Shown: positions 8,004 to 17,049 of the stretch, piece after piece | Layout of the letters: each line of letters starts with the position of its first letter | How positions within the stretch are numbered: the stretch's first letter is position 1 | Assembly (NCBI GenBank): GCA_044222195.1 | Contig: JBGANS010000013.1 | Coordinates: 75,025-139,024 of the forward strand | Direction of reading: 5' to 3' | DNA: 64,000 bases | From: JAHBXE01 sp044222195 | Lineage (GTDB): Bacteria > Planctomycetota > Phycisphaerae > Phycisphaerales > UBA1924 | Made by a program: the position numbers and the translations under genes | Notes under the pieces: model-generated | Databases searched by the model: none | What the model saw: the letters and a program-made list of their open reading frames with translations, nothing else | What the model was told of the DNA's origin: nothing

Positions 8004-9323
8004 TCAGTCGGGCCGGTCGGGCAGCGACGCGGCGAGTGCCGTGGCATCGATATGTCGTAGTGGAACGGTGCCGTTGGGGTTCAGATAAGTGCGACTGCGC
8101 GGCGCCGAGGAACCCAATCGGACGTGCCACACCGCCGAGATCGGCTTGAACGGTTTCACCAGGTTGTCCGCATCCTCTGACTTCGCCTCCGGCACAAACA
8201 TGCCGCTCGGTTTGCGGACGAGCTGCGCATCCCCGAAAGACCCATCCGGCCTCTTCGGGATGGCCGCGGCCGTTGGCCCGAGTAGTGCATCCTCCACGTC
8301 TCGCCCAATGAGCACGGACGGCGTTCCCAGCATGACGATGTTGCATGCTCCGAGTTCGCATTGCCGTACCTTGGACCCGACTGCCTGCGCGATTTTCGTG
8401 CTCGGCGGCGCATCCTTGTAGGTGCGGGGGTCGGCGAGGTCTTTTCCGAACACGGTGACGCCGGGTGGGTTGTCGATCCAGTGCCGCTCCTGAGGGTCAA
8501 TCGTTGCCTGCGTGAAGACGGGTGGAACGACAAGCCGGCACTCCCGCTCGGGATAGAACGTCACCGCCGTGAGGGGACAACTGGAGTCAGCGCACGTGAA
8601 CGACTCGTTCGATTCATCGGACCAGAATGTGAACCGGTCGACAGCGATGGGGATCGATGGGTTCCCATGATGGGCACGCGCGGTAGCCAGCGCTTCGATG
8701 ACGGACTTGGCGACGTCGGCGGCGATGGCATCGGGAAGGAACCGCAACGCTGCTGAAAACCCGACCGCGCATACGGCATTCCGGATGGTGTCTTCGGCGG
8801 CTCCGTCGACTCGCGGCGGCCAATCGTTGTGCACCACGCGAACTTCAATGCGTGTCCGTATCCCGTTCCTGCATCCGAGGATGTCCGAGTTCTTCGCGTG
8901 AACACCGATCGGAGCTTCCAGTTTGAGAGTGCCAGCGTCCATGTACGCCGCGGCGCCCGCGGCCGCCGCGATCTCGTAACGGACATCAAGAATGGACCGC
9001 TCGTTGGCGGTCTGCAGTTTGTTCGCGAAGGCGGTTCGTGCCTCCGCGAGTCCCACCGCCGCGACGACCGCCTTGAGATGCCGCTCCATCTCTTCGGCGG
9101 AGCCATCGGAGAACGACCCAAGCGGCCCTGCACAGATCGTGAATACCAGCTCGTTCAAATGGAATGCTCTCGCGTTGTAGTTCGTCCAGAGCTGCTCAGG
9201 ATCAACGGCGCATGCGGCAATCGCGGCGTCGAGCTCAGGGCCAAGCCGCGGATGCGCTGCCACGGACGTCAGAGTCGGATAGAGGGCGCTCAGCGATTCT
9301 CGCGTCATGGGGGTGGTCGCCAT
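8004..9323 (-). CDS. Unrecognised protein with a possible restriction-nuclease-like core
   Basis: Protein of about 439 residues in no family I can name. Residues roughly 105-175 (LDVRYEIAAAAGAAAY, NSDILGCRNG, RTRIEVRVVHNDW) have the helix-D-strand-ExR arrangement of PD-(D/E)XK nucleases, but the final residue is Arg, not Lys, so this is only a suggestion. A Cys-containing SCPL and KVRQCELGAC segment lies later. It converges with the peptidase gene, 15 nt between the stops. The start is uncertain: ATG 9323, ATG 9308 or GTG 9359. The position in the island between two conflict-type systems is the main context. Confidence 0.6.
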   Translation of the reverse strand: MATTPMTRESLSALYPTLTSVAAHPRLGPELDAAIAACAVDPEQLWTNYNARAFHLNELVFTICAGPLGSFSDGSAEEMERHLKAVVAAVGLAEARTAFANKLQTANERSILDVRYEIAAAAGAAAYMDAGTLKLEAPIGVHAKNSDILGCRNGIRTRIEVRVVHNDWPPRVDGAAEDTIRNAVCAVGFSAALRFLPDAIAADVAKSVIEALATARAHHGNPSIPIAVDRFTFWSDESNESFTCADSSCPLTAVTFYPERECRLVVPPVFTQATIDPQERHWIDNPPGVTVFGKDLADPRTYKDAPPSTKIAQAVGSKVRQCELGACNIVMLGTPSVLIGRDVEDALLGPTAAAIPKRPDGSFGDAQLVRKPSGMFVPEAKSEDADNLVKPFKPISAVWHVRLGSSAPRSRTYLNPNGTVPLRHIDATALAASLPDRPD

Positions 9324-9559
9324 TGTCCGAGTGTACGGACGACTCAGCTCATGTCGCACCCCCGCTCACCACGCCAACGCGAGGTTTGAGATCGGCGCTC
9401 CAGCGCAGCGCGTGTCAAGCAAGCCTTGGCGATCGCCGCAACAATCGCTTCGGGGGCGGGATGTGCTTGCAGTTCAGGAGGGGAACACCGAACTCCCGGC
9501 ACAGCGCGTGAAGGTCACACCCCCGTGCCGGGTGCGTGTGGGCCCGCAGTGTCCTATGC

Positions 9560-10624
9560 CTAGACAGCGGCCAAACAGCAGTCGCACCAAACGGGAGTGA
9601 TCGCTGCTCGGCTCCGCGGGCTGCTGGCCTCCTTGACGACCTTTGCCTTGCCCTTAAGGATGTCGGCGATAATGTCGTCAAAGTCCTTCCTCGAGACGGC
9701 GTACATGCCCCCACGGGCGCCGTCGTACCGACACGCCCATGCGGCCATCGCTTGTCCCTTCATCAGAGCAGCCTGGATGGTGCTTGCGGTCGTTTCCGCC
9801 AGCCCCTGTGCTCCCAAGCTTCCTAACGAGCTGATGATGCCGGCAGTGCACCAGTCTCCTGCGCCCGCGCTGTCGCGGAGCGACTCCACCTCGAAGGCCT
9901 GGAGTGTCTTCCAGGATCGATTCTTCTTGGCGCCAGACCAAGCAAAGCGGAGCCCGGACGACCCCAGCGTCTCGATTACCAACAGCGGGGTCTTCGCCCT
10001 GAGAATTGCGGAGTTCCCGTTGACCCGGTCGTTTGCGACCTTGACCACGTGTGCGGCCGCGAGTGCATCGGTGAGTTGGTTGGGCTCGCTTTCGGCTGAG
10101 GGTTCGAACACGACCAATGCCCCCTCGTTGCGAGCATGCTGCGCAAGCGTGACGGCCGCACGCGAAGTGCGATCGAAGTAGAACACGTCAGCCTTCGGCA
10201 GACGCGTCGTGAGATCCGGAACGTTGGCCACACGGACAGCCTTGTACCAGGGAAGCCATGCGCCGCAGGCCGGGCACTTGCGGGAAAAAGAATGCGAACG
10301 CTGGCCGTCGCGGGTCTGTCGAATGTGCTGAACCACGACGGGCGTGCTGCCGCCGTCGCTCAATGAAACGAAGTCGAGTTTCACACCCCACAACTTCAAA
10401 TCCTCGATAATCCGCTTTGATGCGGCATCCCCCCGCAAGCGTGCTACCGGATACGAGTTCCAGCCGAGATAGGCCAGCGCGGTGAGCACATTCCCGCAAG
10501 TGCCGCCGGTGCAAAGAACCGGATCGGTGTCCGCGCTGTCCGCAATGACCACATCGAGTGCGACCAATCCGGTTCCGATGACGACCGGTTTCTCCGAGCG
10601 CTTTGTTGAGCGATGATGAGACAT
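9560..10624 (-). CDS. PfkB-family sugar/nucleoside kinase with zinc-knuckle-like insertion
   Basis: Ribokinase-like enzyme of 354 residues, the last gene of a five-gene operon. N-terminal VIGTGLVALDVV and the GGTCGNVLTALAYLG segment match the substrate-binding half of PfkB kinases; DSAGAGDWCTAGI is the C-terminal signature with the catalytic Asp in GAGD. An unusual RKCPACGAWLPWYK segment in mid-protein could bind metal, and the tail contains CDCC. The family phosphorylates sugars or nucleosides such as ribose or adenosine. Start ATG 10624 shares one base with the upstream TAA (TAATG), so it is translationally coupled. Substrate unknown; it likely feeds or consumes the phosphosugar used by the SIS, HAD and PRTase partners. 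Confidence 0.85.
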   Translation of the reverse strand: MSHHRSTKRSEKPVVIGTGLVALDVVIADSADTDPVLCTGGTCGNVLTALAYLGWNSYPVARLRGDAASKRIIEDLKLWGVKLDFVSLSDGGSTPVVVQHIRQTRDGQRSHSFSRKCPACGAWLPWYKAVRVANVPDLTTRLPKADVFYFDRTSRAAVTLAQHARNEGALVVFEPSAESEPNQLTDALAAAHVVKVANDRVNGNSAILRAKTPLLVIETLGSSGLRFAWSGAKKNRSWKTLQAFEVESLRDSAGAGDWCTAGIISSLGSLGAQGLAETTASTIQAALMKGQAMAAWACRYDGARGGMYAVSRKDFDDIIADILKGKAKVVKEASSPRSRAAITPVWCDCCLAAV

Positions 10625-11766
10625 TATTCTCTCCTGTAGCACTCCCCAGCGAGCCAAATGCTCACGGGTTCAACGTCAAGTTGTGGATTGTGAGGAACTT
10701 CGTAACCCTGGCACTCAACATGCGCGATTCCGACCTCAAACGGAGTCGACTTCAGTTCGTATGCGACCAAGAGGATGCCAAGAGACATGACCTTGCTACA
10801 CATCGCCGACAGCGCAACCCGGCACCCGCCGATGAGTTCCAGCACATCGTGATAGTGAATCGCCGCTCTCCGGGCTTGACGGTAGAGGTCGAAGGGATTG
10901 GACTCGGACGCGTAGATGATGTTGCGCGGGTCGATCCCGACCTGATCGAACAAGAGGCTCTGATGCTCGATGACGATGTCGTCGCCGCGGCGCGGATTGC
11001 GCGCCGGCGACGGCAGCACCGGGCAGGTCTCTCCTGGCTTCACGAGCTCGCAGATACGATCAAACTGCGCCGTGCGTCCTTCACCTAGAACGGGAATCCA
11101 GACGGTCGGCTGCCCACCCCTGGCTTCCCTGCTGAAAGGTCCCTCAAAGGGATGAAGGTATCCAGCGGCTTCGTCGACTCCCTGTTCCTTGATCAGCATG
11201 TCGAGCCGTGGGTCCTCGGAAATGACCACATGGACATTCGGGGCTGTCTTGCCAGCTCTCTCTAGGTCATCGTGGAAGTAGATGAGTCGGCTGATCAGAG
11301 GGAAGTAGATAACGCGGGGCATCGCGCTGATATCCACGATAACGTCGGTGTAGGACTCCACAGCGCTGGTGTCGCCAAACAGGTCCGCCGCGCTCCGGGC
11401 CGCGATCGAAACGCCCTTGTCGTTCCGGAACTTGACCGTTCGAGTCGAAGTAGTTCCGCGGCCAGCCACGCACGACTGGATCGCGGCCCAGTTCGTTGCG
11501 ACCGCGTCGGCCTGGACTGAGGAGGCGCCGGACGCATCCTCCACGTACGAGAGCCCGATGATGTCGATCGAGCAGTCTGGCGCCGCCGTCGCCATTCGGG
11601 CAAGCCCCATGGACGCTCTCGGATCGAAGCCGCGCCCGAGGATGAATAGCACCCGCCGCTTCTGACCCGTCGTATGATCCTTCCAAAACGAATCGAACGC
11701 GACGCCACGCACCTGGACGTAGTCCCGCCACCGCATTTCGCCCAACGCAATGCCATTGGCGGTCAT
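10624..11766 (-). CDS. Unknown alpha/beta protein of the five-gene operon
   Basis: Protein of 380 residues that I cannot assign. It reads as an alpha/beta fold: RRVLFILGRGFDPR (strand and a glycine/arginine turn), CSIDIIGLSY, TDVIVDISAMPRVIYFPLI, then VHVVISEDPRLD. A second half (PTVWIPVLGEGRTAQFDRI; IIYASESNPFDLYRQARRA; CSKVMSLGILLVAYEL) repeats the strand-helix rhythm. The GRGFDPR and DISAMPR motifs look like ligand-binding loops of a Rossmann-like domain, so a ligand sensor or effector is possible. Start ATG 11766 overlaps the ATPase stop as ATGA. Always judged with its operon: kinase downstream, ATPase upstream. Confidence 0.7.
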   Translation of the reverse strand: MTANGIALGEMRWRDYVQVRGVAFDSFWKDHTTGQKRRVLFILGRGFDPRASMGLARMATAAPDCSIDIIGLSYVEDASGASSVQADAVATNWAAIQSCVAGRGTTSTRTVKFRNDKGVSIAARSAADLFGDTSAVESYTDVIVDISAMPRVIYFPLISRLIYFHDDLERAGKTAPNVHVVISEDPRLDMLIKEQGVDEAAGYLHPFEGPFSREARGGQPTVWIPVLGEGRTAQFDRICELVKPGETCPVLPSPARNPRRGDDIVIEHQSLLFDQVGIDPRNIIYASESNPFDLYRQARRAAIHYHDVLELIGGCRVALSAMCSKVMSLGILLVAYELKSTPFEVGIAHVECQGYEVPHNPQLDVEPVSIWLAGECYRRE

Positions 11767-13697
11767 AGGAGTTCCTCCTCGGACGGCTCCGTGTATGGCC
11801 GGTCGAGCCACTGAATGAGCGTCTTGAGGGGACGTTCCTTGTACAGGCCGTAGCCCAGCGGGAGATCAAAGTGGACGCAAAGTAGGCGGTTCAGGTTCAG
11901 GAGCATCCACTTCTCCTGCTTGCAGTTGTAGTCGAGCTGCGCGACCAACAGGTTGTGGGACAGGGCAGATGTCAGGGTCTCGGCGAGGCGCAACATCCCC
12001 TCGTTGCCGCCGTTCTCTTTCTCGGTTTCCTCGAACAGCTGGAACCTTTCGATCATCTTGATCGCGGTGCCGGTGACTCCAGGATCGTTCGGCGCCGTGG
12101 GGCGATATGTGTACCAGTGCGAGAACTTGCCCACCGATTCCAGGAACCTGCGGAGAATCCTGCCGTGGCGAACCTTCCGGGGAATCTCTTCCCAGAGCTG
12201 ACGCGCCATCTCCTTCACGATCGCATGCTGACGCTCGGCCGGAAGCGCGAACGAAGGTCGACGGAGCAGTTCGGCAGCGGCGGATTCTTCGAATATCTCA
12301 CCGCCTAGTCCCAGGAACTGCTGGATATTCAGAGAAGCAAGCCGGGAGACGCGTTCCGACCCGAAGTAATAGGGAAGATCGAACTCCTTGGCGAGAAACA
12401 GCTCCGCGGCGTGCGCCACGGACGAGTCGTCTCTCTCCCCGAGTTCTTCCTCACCCAGAGGCTGCTCGTCGAACAAGCCTTTTTGCTTCCTGTTGAGCTC
12501 CCTCTCGATGAGGATTTCCAGCTTGCGCCACTCGATAGCACGCTCGCGAGGAACTGCCTGAAGAGAATCCCGCAATCGAATCCACTCTTGGAACCGATGC
12601 TTGGTGCCGTGACTGGCCTTCACGCGAGCGGCGACTTGGTCGGCAATCTCGGTGAACTTCAGATCCCAGCGCGGACCGCCGAGCCTTTCCTCCAGGCAAC
12701 CATGAAACGACGCGATCTCTGTATCGGACGCCTCGCCGATGCGGCGGTCGGCGACCTTTGTCGCGAGGCGCTCGAACTTGTCGTGCCGCCCCCGCCAGTA
12801 GCTCTCGATCTCGACTGTGGCCCCGTAGTCGCGCCCCTGCTCAGCGCCCGAAGAGAGCATCTCGCGCGGCGACATGGCCTCAAACCTCTCGGCAATCCAA
12901 ATGCCTACCGGGCTGCGGGCATCGATCACGGTGCTTGTGAGCAGCTCCCTCTGCTGCGACGTAAGCTTGTGGATGTCATCCATCATCAGCAGCACTCGTG
13001 AGGTGACAGGGGTGCCGTTGATCGAGAGATTGGCGGGCTCGATAAGACTCAGGCTGTAAAGGGCGTCGTCCCCCGGCAGTGTTTCCGCCTTCAATGGCCC
13101 CAAGCTGTCAAGGCTCCCGCACAGTATCGCCTCGCGCTCCTCGGCCCACTGGTAGAGCTTTCGACCGGTGCACGGAAACGTCACCCCGAGCAGGGATGGG
13201 GTCTGCTTTCCCGAGGCCACCTGAATCTGGTCCAAGCCGCCGGGAAAACTCAGCCCCCTGAGGTTAACTGCCCCGCGAAGAACAGCGAGCGTGATGCGGG
13301 CGTTGAGCAGGCCGAAGAACAACCGGCTCTTGCGGGCCTGATCGACACTCAAGTCCTGGAGCATCGAATAACCAGGTCCGCACGTGAGCAGGACTCCCAA
13401 AACCGCGGGGCCTGCGTCGTTGATCGCTCCGAAGTCCTTCAGTTTCTGGAAGAGCTCGCGTGTCCTAACGTCGTTCTTCCCTCGCCTGCACAAGGCCGCG
13501 AGTGAACCGGGCGTGAACATTCGGATGAGGCTGGTCTTGCCACCTCCGGCCGCGCTGCGGATGATGTGAACCGAATCCCAGAGGGTCGCCTCGGGGAGCA
13601 CCTCCAGAATCCCTGGCTCGAACAGCGTCAGAAAGTCATCGTCGGTGTCGATGCTCTCTGCTCGCCGCAACCGGAATGGATTGCGTAGCCCTCTCAT
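11763..13697 (-). CDS. ORC/CDC6-like P-loop ATPase
   Basis: Protein of 644 residues. Near the N-terminus a NPFRLRRAESID...FLTLFEPGILEVL lead-in is followed by a Walker A SAAGGGKT (residues 48-55) and, about 200 residues later, a Walker B RVLLMMDDIHKLTSQQR. This layout resembles ORC-CDC6-type AAA ATPases seen beside phosphoribosyltransferase-like genes in bacterial conflict loci. The C-terminal 300 residues are mostly helical with winged-helix-like pieces and have no clear catalytic motif. It is probably the NTP-dependent sensor or switch of the system. ATG 13697 overlaps the PRTase stop (ATGA); the longer open frame upstream lies within the PRTase gene. Confidence 0.8.
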   Translation of the reverse strand: MRGLRNPFRLRRAESIDTDDDFLTLFEPGILEVLPEATLWDSVHIIRSAAGGGKTSLIRMFTPGSLAALCRRGKNDVRTRELFQKLKDFGAINDAGPAVLGVLLTCGPGYSMLQDLSVDQARKSRLFFGLLNARITLAVLRGAVNLRGLSFPGGLDQIQVASGKQTPSLLGVTFPCTGRKLYQWAEEREAILCGSLDSLGPLKAETLPGDDALYSLSLIEPANLSINGTPVTSRVLLMMDDIHKLTSQQRELLTSTVIDARSPVGIWIAERFEAMSPREMLSSGAEQGRDYGATVEIESYWRGRHDKFERLATKVADRRIGEASDTEIASFHGCLEERLGGPRWDLKFTEIADQVAARVKASHGTKHRFQEWIRLRDSLQAVPRERAIEWRKLEILIERELNRKQKGLFDEQPLGEEELGERDDSSVAHAAELFLAKEFDLPYYFGSERVSRLASLNIQQFLGLGGEIFEESAAAELLRRPSFALPAERQHAIVKEMARQLWEEIPRKVRHGRILRRFLESVGKFSHWYTYRPTAPNDPGVTGTAIKMIERFQLFEETEKENGGNEGMLRLAETLTSALSHNLLVAQLDYNCKQEKWMLLNLNRLLCVHFDLPLGYGLYKERPLKTLIQWLDRPYTEPSEEELL

Positions 13698-14818
13698 GTC
13701 ATTTCCCGGTGGCGCTGCACTCGCGGGAAGAGTCCGCGCAGAGCGCACCTCTCGTAGAACCAGAGGATCGCGAGAGAGTTATTCGGTGTGTTGTGATGAA
13801 GGACGACAGGGAGGCCGCAGTCGGCATAGCCGTACTTCCCGTCGGTGGTCCCGCCCTTCTTGAGATGCACGTCAAAGATCACATCATGCACCGCGCCGTT
13901 GTAGTATTTCTCGATAAGCCCGACGATCTCTGGCTCCGTTGCACCGCGAACGATGCGAACCTGGGAAGGGACCAGTTGGACCGTGTCCACGTGGACAGCC
14001 GTGACCCCCGGTGTGATGCTCTCGGCGAGCGACGATCGGAGATGCTGGATCGCGTGCTCGGTAGCCATGTAGATCAGAACGATGATCTCCACGCCGTTCG
14101 GAGAGCAGAGTTGCCGAAGAGCGCCTTGCTCGTCGGCAAGCGCCTGCAGAAAAGTCGCGATCTTCCCGCCCGGCGGCCCGCTGTCACTCTTGGCGTAGTA
14201 ACTGGTCCCGCTGGCGGAGAAATCGTCCAATAGCACGATGGTGCTGAACTTCGCGGTCGCGCCGGTTCCGCCGGCAATCTCCGACAGGTGCTTTGAGAGC
14301 TTTTCGAGCAGCTTCTTCACGCGCTCGCCGGAGAGTTCGTGTGTTTGCCAGATCTGCTCGTGGTTCAGATCGGGATTCGCGCGCCGAAACGTGTCGATCC
14401 GGGCGCCATCGCTGAGTCCAAGAAACAGTGTTTGCCGCTGGAGTGAACGGAAAGCGGCGGACGAAGCAATGCGACCGACCTGGCGAACGCTGACATTGTT
14501 CTCGCGAGCCGAGCGTGCCAGAAGAATCGGACGAATATGGTCTTGGTACGCCGTGTCCACCAGGTGGTCCATTTCCCCGGCCGAGCAGAACACCAGGGAG
14601 GACTTGACGAAGCGATACGCGACTTGGCGATCAGCGGGCTCGAACTGATTGAGCCACAACGCCAGACTCTCCAGAAACCGAAGTCCCGGCGAGAACTGCT
14701 CGTACTCATCGTACTTGAGCGCAGCCATAGCCTGGAGGATGGGCCTCTCCCTCGCGATGTCGTTCGGCTCCCACGCGAGGACCTTGGCCAGGAGTTGTTC
14801 GGTGAGGACGTCCTTCAC
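13694..14818 (-). CDS. Phosphoribosyltransferase-like protein
   Basis: Protein of 374 residues. The PRPP-loop-like motif IVLLDDFSASGTSYY (about two fifths along) matches the hydrophobic-DD-x4-GT pattern of type I phosphoribosyltransferases. Near the end a GLPVVLHHNTPNNSLAILW segment is characteristic of conflict-system PRTase-like proteins. The N-terminal 150 residues are helical. The catalytic partner base or acceptor is unknown; the family may make or degrade nucleotide-like compounds, or bind PRPP as a sensor. The start is taken as GTG 14818, whose GTGA overlaps the upstream TGA, consistent with the other junctions of this operon; ATG 14890 would add 24 residues inside the upstream gene. 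Confidence 0.78.
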   Translation of the reverse strand: MKDVLTEQLLAKVLAWEPNDIARERPILQAMAALKYDEYEQFSPGLRFLESLALWLNQFEPADRQVAYRFVKSSLVFCSAGEMDHLVDTAYQDHIRPILLARSARENNVSVRQVGRIASSAAFRSLQRQTLFLGLSDGARIDTFRRANPDLNHEQIWQTHELSGERVKKLLEKLSKHLSEIAGGTGATAKFSTIVLLDDFSASGTSYYAKSDSGPPGGKIATFLQALADEQGALRQLCSPNGVEIIVLIYMATEHAIQHLRSSLAESITPGVTAVHVDTVQLVPSQVRIVRGATEPEIVGLIEKYYNGAVHDVIFDVHLKKGGTTDGKYGYADCGLPVVLHHNTPNNSLAILWFYERCALRGLFPRVQRHREMT

Positions 14819-16773
14819 GGGAGCAGGCCTTTCGTGTCGAAACGTAGCACCTCGCCGGCGGGGTGCAGCCTGGTCAGGTATTCCAGGCATGCAACGTCAA
14901 AGCGGGCCTCGGGCTTCGCGAGGCTCCAGCACGTGGCCGGATCACCATTGACCTCGTCGACGCTCAATGACAACGGATGACGCAGCAGGTCCGCGTCGTT
15001 GCCGGGGGGACGGCCACGGTCGCCTATGCACAGAATCGATGCGGCGCCGTCGTCGAGACCAAGACTATTGATCAGGTGTCTGACGACGTTCGACTTGCTG
15101 ACAGCGGCTGGGATGACATCGATCGAATGGCTCGATGTGGCGATCGACAGGTCGTCGCGGGAGCGGGGTATCCGGGACACCCGCAAAACCTCCGCAAAAA
15201 CGGCGCAGCCATCGGCGTCAGGAAGAAACTCGACGGTGACTTGACGCCCCTTTGCTTCCACGACGGCGTGCCGTTGAAGGACGGAACTCTGGCGCAGCGC
15301 GTCGGCCACCTCGGTTAGTTCGGCTGCCAGCGGTTGATCCGCCGGCGGACAACTCGTGTCGGCGAGCGACCCAATTTCTGCCCCGTTGTGATATCCCACG
15401 ACGACGTGCGCGCGATGCTGACTGCTCGTGAGCCGCTTGCGCAGCGCTTCGCGCACCGACTTGCCCCGTCCGGTCGCGATGGCAACTGTGACGCCTGCAT
15501 CGAGGATCGATTGAAGCCGCTGTATGACCTGGTCTGACGGACCAAGAAGGCGACTCTGCGGCGCGCACAGCGTCCCGTCGTAGTCGATGACCACAGCTCG
15601 AATCTTCGCCTGGCCGAGGTGCTCTACAAACGACCGGTATTGTTGTACCCAGCGATCGAGGTCACCGCGGGCCGTGAGACTCGCCACGGGGTGGCGCGAC
15701 TTGCGTTCCACGGCGAGATTCATGCGCTCGTCGGCCGACGTGGCGGTGTGGTAAAGCCTCGGCATCGCCTTGAGGTGGTACAGTTTGCGACCAAACGTTG
15801 GAACATGCGGACGCCCCGGGTCAATCTCCTTGGCATCCCCGGCGATCTGCGCCAGGAGGATGGAGTAGCCGATGGCGGCAAGCGAGCCATTCAGGCCCGC
15901 GTCCACTGTGATTTCGCATTGAGGGATGGTGCGGGGCAAGAGCGCTAGCGTCTTCTTGGCGGTTTTGTCATCCTTCTCCGAGAACGCGATGACCGCGGAA
16001 GACGAGGGATGTTGAGCGAGCCAGTGGTGTCTGCCGTGCGCGAAGTTCCTGTAGTCGGCGGGTTGGATGCTTGCGAGTGCTGCCTCTGTGAACCGCGACT
16101 CCATGTCCATGGCTGCCGGCTTTGTCGAAAGCCCGTGCAGGACGATGAGGGTGGAGCGCTTTATGGCGCGACTTGCTCGGTTCCGAAACTCACTCAGGTG
16201 TTTCTGCGGATCCGCTCCAGCATGAAGGAGCTCATCCAGGGTTCTCGGCAGGCACGTCTGCGCGCCGGCCCAAGTCTCGTATGCCCGTAGAAGAAGGAGC
16301 GAGGTTGCGAGTAGAGAGTTGGTCGCGAGGAATCCATCCTTCTTAGTGGGAGCGGAGAAGACGTGGCACTGCGGCCATCCCGCCTCCGCGAAGAGCGCTT
16401 GCAGCTTGGAGCGAGAACGCATTGTGACGGCGAGGAGCTGGAGCGGTGTTCGCTTGACGGCGACTTGGGCGCCGGCGACAACGTCTGGGTTGTTCCCCCC
16501 TGCCGAACAAATCAGGAGTGAAGAATCCAGCAGAGATTGTGGAGAGGCCGCGAGTTCGTACGGCGTCTGGACTTGAGCGATATGGCCCGTAAAACGTGTA
16601 TGCAGGAGCGCGGCAAAGTGTGCCGCGGTCAACGAACCGCCGGACCCCACAATCGAGAGCGGGGCGTGACTGCAACGTCCAATCGAGCGAGACAAATCAT
16701 TGATCGGCGCACGTACGCCCCACGCGTAGGTTGCCTCGAGTTCTGCGAGTTCATCGGCGTAGGGCCTTCCCAT
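14815..16773 (-). CDS. SIS-domain/HAD-hydrolase fusion protein
   Basis: First gene of the five-gene operon, 652 residues. The N-terminal half (about 1-340) is a double SIS phosphosugar-binding module: GSGGSLTAAHFAALL and LICSAGGNNPDV are its loops, and KDGFLATNSLLATSLLL follows. The C-terminal third (about 395-610) is a HAD phosphatase of Cof/SPP type with the nucleophile motif VVIDYDGTLC, the motif II-like IATGRGKS, and a late CIGDRGRPPGNDAD acid motif. The fusion suggests that one protein both isomerises or binds a sugar phosphate and dephosphorylates it. ATG 16773 follows a GAGGG at good spacing; the longer frame starting at 16821 lacks this. Confidence 0.85.
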   Translation of the reverse strand: MGRPYADELAELEATYAWGVRAPINDLSRSIGRCSHAPLSIVGSGGSLTAAHFAALLHTRFTGHIAQVQTPYELAASPQSLLDSSLLICSAGGNNPDVVAGAQVAVKRTPLQLLAVTMRSRSKLQALFAEAGWPQCHVFSAPTKKDGFLATNSLLATSLLLLRAYETWAGAQTCLPRTLDELLHAGADPQKHLSEFRNRASRAIKRSTLIVLHGLSTKPAAMDMESRFTEAALASIQPADYRNFAHGRHHWLAQHPSSSAVIAFSEKDDKTAKKTLALLPRTIPQCEITVDAGLNGSLAAIGYSILLAQIAGDAKEIDPGRPHVPTFGRKLYHLKAMPRLYHTATSADERMNLAVERKSRHPVASLTARGDLDRWVQQYRSFVEHLGQAKIRAVVIDYDGTLCAPQSRLLGPSDQVIQRLQSILDAGVTVAIATGRGKSVREALRKRLTSSQHRAHVVVGYHNGAEIGSLADTSCPPADQPLAAELTEVADALRQSSVLQRHAVVEAKGRQVTVEFLPDADGCAVFAEVLRVSRIPRSRDDLSIATSSHSIDVIPAAVSKSNVVRHLINSLGLDDGAASILCIGDRGRPPGNDADLLRHPLSLSVDEVNGDPATCWSLAKPEARFDVACLEYLTRLHPAGEVLRFDTKGLLP

Positions 16774-16887
16774 ACCAGCCCTCGTGGTAGTGCGACGGTA
16801 CAAATACCCAGGCGTCGGCAACCAAGCCGAGGCATCATTCGCTTGATGTTAGCCAATCAAGATGCGAACGTCGTGCGGGACGGGTGA

Positions 16888-16917
16888 ATCGTATCCTCCA
16901 CGGCGGAGTTCTGCCAA
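16888..16917 (-). promoter_or_regulatory. Candidate promoter of the five-gene operon
   Basis: Minus-strand TTGGCA (16917-16912), 18-nt spacer, TACGAT (16893-16888), about 115 nt before the SIS-HAD start. Another weaker candidate (TTGATT near 16860) lies downstream of it. The spacer holds a small CTCC/GGAG dyad. Confidence 0.35.
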
Positions 16918-16987
16918 ATTGGGCACTTTCACAGTCGCCAGTGGCAGGAAAGTCCACCTTTTGGGGGCCTAAGGGACGATTTCGCGA

Positions 16988-17019
16988 CCAAAAAAGAGAA
17001 ACCCCGGCCGTGCCGGGGT
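16988..17019 (-). terminator. Rho-independent terminator after the HARE-HTH gene
   Basis: An 8-bp GC-rich stem (17001-17008 with 17012-17019, 3-nt loop) is followed on the minus strand by a run rich in T (TTCTCTTTTTTG). It lies 30 nt beyond the stop of the gene at 17050-17487 and insulates the five-gene operon from it. Confidence 0.8.
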
Positions 17020-17049
17020 GGTCGCGAGACAGCGTTATGCAGCGAGACC

